Below are positions 62,159-64,000 of a stretch of 64,000 nt of DNA, piece after piece. The DNA comes from Pusillimonas noertemannii (GTDB lineage: Bacteria > Pseudomonadota > Gammaproteobacteria > Burkholderiales > Burkholderiaceae_B), in the NCBI RefSeq assembly GCF_003096595.1, contig NZ_QEKO01000005.1:174459-238458 (forward strand). Direction: 5' to 3'. Position 1 is the first letter of the stretch, and the number at the start of each line of letters is the position of its first letter. The position numbers and the translations under genes were made by a program. The notes below the pieces were generated by a model. It was not told the DNA's origin and made no database searches. It saw nothing but the letters and a program-made list of their open reading frames with translations.

Positions 62159-63652
62159 ATGACTCAGAAGGAACCGTCCATCTCCCTGGGCGTAGTGGGC
62201 GCGGGCGCGATGGGCGCCGGCATTGCGCAGGCCGCGGCGGCCAGCGGCATCGAGGTGCATCTTTTCGATGCGCGAGAGCAGGCGGCGAAGCAGGCTTGCG
62301 ACGCGATCGGCGCAAGGCTGGACAAGCGGGTGGGGCAGGGCAAGCTTGCCGCCGACGAGGCCGGGCTGACGAAGCAGCGCCTGCATGCCGAGGGCGACCT
62401 TGCGGGGCTGAAGGACTGCGATGTGGTCATCGAGGCCATCGTTGAAGATCTTGGCGCCAAGATCGGCTTGTTCGAGCAGCTTGAAGACCTCTTGCGGCCG
62501 GAAGCCATTCTGGCCTCCAATACTTCGTCCATTCCGATCGGGGCGTTGGCGGCTGGGCGGCGGCATCGCGGACGCTTCGCGGGCATGCACTTCTTCAATC
62601 CCGTGCCGGTCATGAAGCTCGTCGAGATCATTGCCGGCCCCGACACCGGGGCGGCGGTTCTGGACCAACTGGCGGGTCTGGCGCGGCGCATGGGCAAGAC
62701 GCCCGTGCACGTGCGCGATACGCCGGGCTTCCTGGTCAACTTCGGCGGGCGGGCCTACCCCACCGAGGCGCTGGCCATCGTGCAGGAAAACGTGGCGACG
62801 CCCGCCCAGGTCGACGCGGTCATGCGCGACTGCCACGGCTTTCGCATGGGGCCGTTCGAGCTGATGGACCTGACCGGCATGGACGTGAACTTCCCCGTCA
62901 CGCGCTTTGTCCACGAATGCTATTTCTACGACCCCCGCCTGCGCTCTACTCCCTTGCACCGCTATATGGTAGAGACGGGCCAACTGGGCCGGAAGACGGG
63001 GCGGGGGTTTTTTCAGCATGGCGAGGGGGCGCCCGATACGGCCGTTGAGCCCGGCTTTGATGCGACCCCTGCCACGGCGGTCTTCGTACACGGGGAATCG
63101 AGCCTGCTGCGCGAGCTGGCAAGTGAATGCGGTGCGCAACTGCTTGATTCGGACGACGGCCGCTCTCCGATCCTGGTGCCGCCCCTGGGCGAGGACTGCA
63201 CGGCCTATGTGTGCAGGGAAGGGCTGGATCATCGTCGGGCGGTGGCGGTGGATACGCTGGGCGACACGCGCAGCCGGGTCACGATCATGGCGGCGCCGGG
63301 GGCGGATGGGCAGCTTGTGGAAAGCGTGGGGGCGCTGTTTTCGGGCCGCCGCAAGGTAACGCTTATCGGCGACTCTCCGGGCTTCATCGGCCAGCGGGTG
63401 GCGGCGATGGTGGCGAACCTGGGTTGCGAGATGGCGCAAGGCGGCGTGGCCAGCGTAGAGGACATTGACTGCGCGATGCGGCTGGGCTTGAACTATCCTT
63501 TGGGGCCGCTTGAAATGGCGGATGCTTTGGGTGTGAAGAGCATCCACCTGATCTTGCAGCGGCTTCAGGCGCTGACCGGCGACGACCGCTACCGGCCTAG
63601 CCAATGGCTGCGCCGTCGGGCGCAATTGGGGCTTTCGGCTCGGGAATGTTAA
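62159..63652 (+). CDS. 3-hydroxyacyl-CoA dehydrogenase (PaaH/FadB2 type)
   Basis: A 497-residue NAD-dependent enzyme. The Rossmann motif GVVGAGAMGAGIAQ is near 11-24, and the catalytic His lies in GMHFFNPVPVMKLVEI, followed by the first C-terminal domain (DTPGFLVNFGGRAYPTEAL) and a second, more diverged one (IGDSPGFIGQRVAAM). The two-domain length of about 500 is that of the PaaH group, which oxidises 3-hydroxyadipyl-CoA or related acids. The ATG at 62159 is preceded by GGAGAAAA. It completes the TRAP system 2 operon; the thiolase at 15534 could act next, but is far away. Confidence 0.9.
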   Translation: MTQKEPSISLGVVGAGAMGAGIAQAAAASGIEVHLFDAREQAAKQACDAIGARLDKRVGQGKLAADEAGLTKQRLHAEGDLAGLKDCDVVIEAIVEDLGAKIGLFEQLEDLLRPEAILASNTSSIPIGALAAGRRHRGRFAGMHFFNPVPVMKLVEIIAGPDTGAAVLDQLAGLARRMGKTPVHVRDTPGFLVNFGGRAYPTEALAIVQENVATPAQVDAVMRDCHGFRMGPFELMDLTGMDVNFPVTRFVHECYFYDPRLRSTPLHRYMVETGQLGRKTGRGFFQHGEGAPDTAVEPGFDATPATAVFVHGESSLLRELASECGAQLLDSDDGRSPILVPPLGEDCTAYVCREGLDHRRAVAVDTLGDTRSRVTIMAAPGADGQLVESVGALFSGRRKVTLIGDSPGFIGQRVAAMVANLGCEMAQGGVASVEDIDCAMRLGLNYPLGPLEMADALGVKSIHLILQRLQALTGDDRYRPSQWLRRRAQLGLSAREC

Positions 63653-63803
63653 TGGCTGGTTTTTGCGCGGGGGTGAAGTAGAGGGATGCCGGAGAGAAGA
63701 AGACCATCGTGGCGATGATCAAGCTTTTAGGCCTTGGCCTGGGCAAGCGCTGTTTTCAGCTTAAAGCCGGTGCGCTGTGCCTCGGAAAGCTGTCTTTGGG
63801 TCT
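63653..63803. other. Non-coding stretch with degenerate repeats
   Basis: No gene is visible after the dehydrogenase stop. From about 63737 on, two units of about 43 bp (each ending in AAGCCGGTGCGCTG or AAGCCGGCGCGCTG) form a degenerate tandem array that leads into the repeat element, matching the array of copy 1 in inverted orientation. Confidence 0.6.
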
Positions 63804-63907
63804 TTAAGCCGGCGCGCTGCGGGGTAAGTATTTTGGGCGCCGGAGAGCTTCGGCCCGGCTTTGCCGGGCTGCCCTCGCACCCTATCATTTTTGGGGCGCC
63901 CGCAAAA
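63804..63907. repeat. Repeat element copy 2 (half, inverted relative to copy 1)
   Basis: This stretch is nearly identical, on the opposite strand, to 42284-42385: it contains GCGGGGTAAGTATTTTGGGC, a GGCCCGGCTTTGCCGGGC hairpin, CACCCTATCATTTTTGGGG and GCGCCCGCAAAA. The similarity stops abruptly at 63907, where copy 1 continues into its central palindrome and copy 2 continues into a group II intron-like sequence. Confidence 0.88.
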
Positions 63908-64000
63908 ATCGGGATAGGGGGCAGCCTTGAGGCTGCGCCCCTCCCACACCACCCGGCATGCGGGTCCGCACCGGGCGGTTCGAGAAGTTGAGGTTTATGC
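63908..64000 (-). mobile_element. Probable 3' end of a group II intron (domains V and VI)
   Basis: On the minus strand a domain V-like hairpin has a 9-bp lower stem (ACCGCCCGG at 63979-63971 with CCGGGTGGT at 63956-63948) containing a CGC triad, a 2-nt TG bulge on the 3' side, and a 4-bp upper stem with a tetraloop. A domain VI-like hairpin follows (63941-63917), then TATCCCGAT, with an A eight nucleotides from the end and a final AT, as at bacterial group II intron 3' ends. The rest, including any reverse transcriptase, is outside the window. An insertion-sequence end is the alternative. Confidence 0.65.

Overview
The window looks like a chromosomal stretch of a high-GC betaproteobacterium, most likely of the Alcaligenaceae (Bordetella, Achromobacter or Pusillimonas relatives). 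This is inferred from gene content and order: exbB-exbD-lpxK-Trm112-kdsB-adk, rpsT/DUF3579/argF, ribF-ileS-lspA-coaBC, dapC-dapD-dapE-prmB, and tig-clpP-clpX-lon, together with many TRAP and aromatic-type catabolic genes. No rRNA or phylogenetic marker was searched, so the genus is open.

Layout. 1-1.3 kb: a truncated exported protein translationally coupled to a rhombosortase, a small membrane protein and tRNA-Ala(CGC). 1.4-6.6 kb: a MocA-like nucleotidyltransferase, argG and argF facing each other over a shared terminator, DUF3579, a D-2-hydroxyacid dehydrogenase and rpsT. 6.6-13 kb: a leftward envelope block (murJ, an HSD10-type dehydrogenase, adk, kdsB, Trm112, lpxK, exbD, exbB). 13.5-17.6 kb: xseA, sodB, a PcaF-type thiolase, a DUF192 protein and a cold-shock protein. 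17.8-25.1 kb: clpS-clpA, pqiABC, dut. 26-30.7 kb: a first TRAP transporter (DctP-Q-M) with a 4-oxalocrotonate-type tautomerase, a divergent metallo-beta-lactamase-fold hydrolase and a LysR regulator that carries two DNA-binding domains. 30.7-42 kb: coaBC, lspA, ileS, ribF, purN, an RsmB-type methyltransferase, a fatty-acid desaturase and uvrD. 42.1-48.7 kb: a palindromic repeat element, an ABC-F ATPase, prmB, the lysine/DAP genes dapE, dapD and dapC, and tRNA-Leu(UAG). 48.9-54.9 kb: tig-clpP-clpX-lon. 55-63.7 kb: a catabolic region with a GntR/FCD regulator, a branched-chain-amino-acid-type binding protein, a Rieske oxygenase, a second TRAP transporter, an atypical SDR and a 3-hydroxyacyl-CoA dehydrogenase. 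The last 350 bp hold a second copy of the repeat element, interrupted by what looks like the 3' end of a group II intron running off the window.

How the genes work together: most of the window is housekeeping (arginine, DAP, CoA, flavin, purine and lipid A synthesis, protein quality control). Two accessory islands appear to be uptake-plus-catabolism modules for organic acids. The most unusual things are non-coding: the hairpin-plus-tandem-repeat element at 42.16-42.48 kb, its copy near 63.8 kb split by an intron-like end, a strong intrinsic terminator embedded in the signal-peptide codons of the DUF192 gene, and a terminator-like hairpin between a heat-shock-type promoter and lon. No CRISPR array, prophage or complete insertion sequence was seen.
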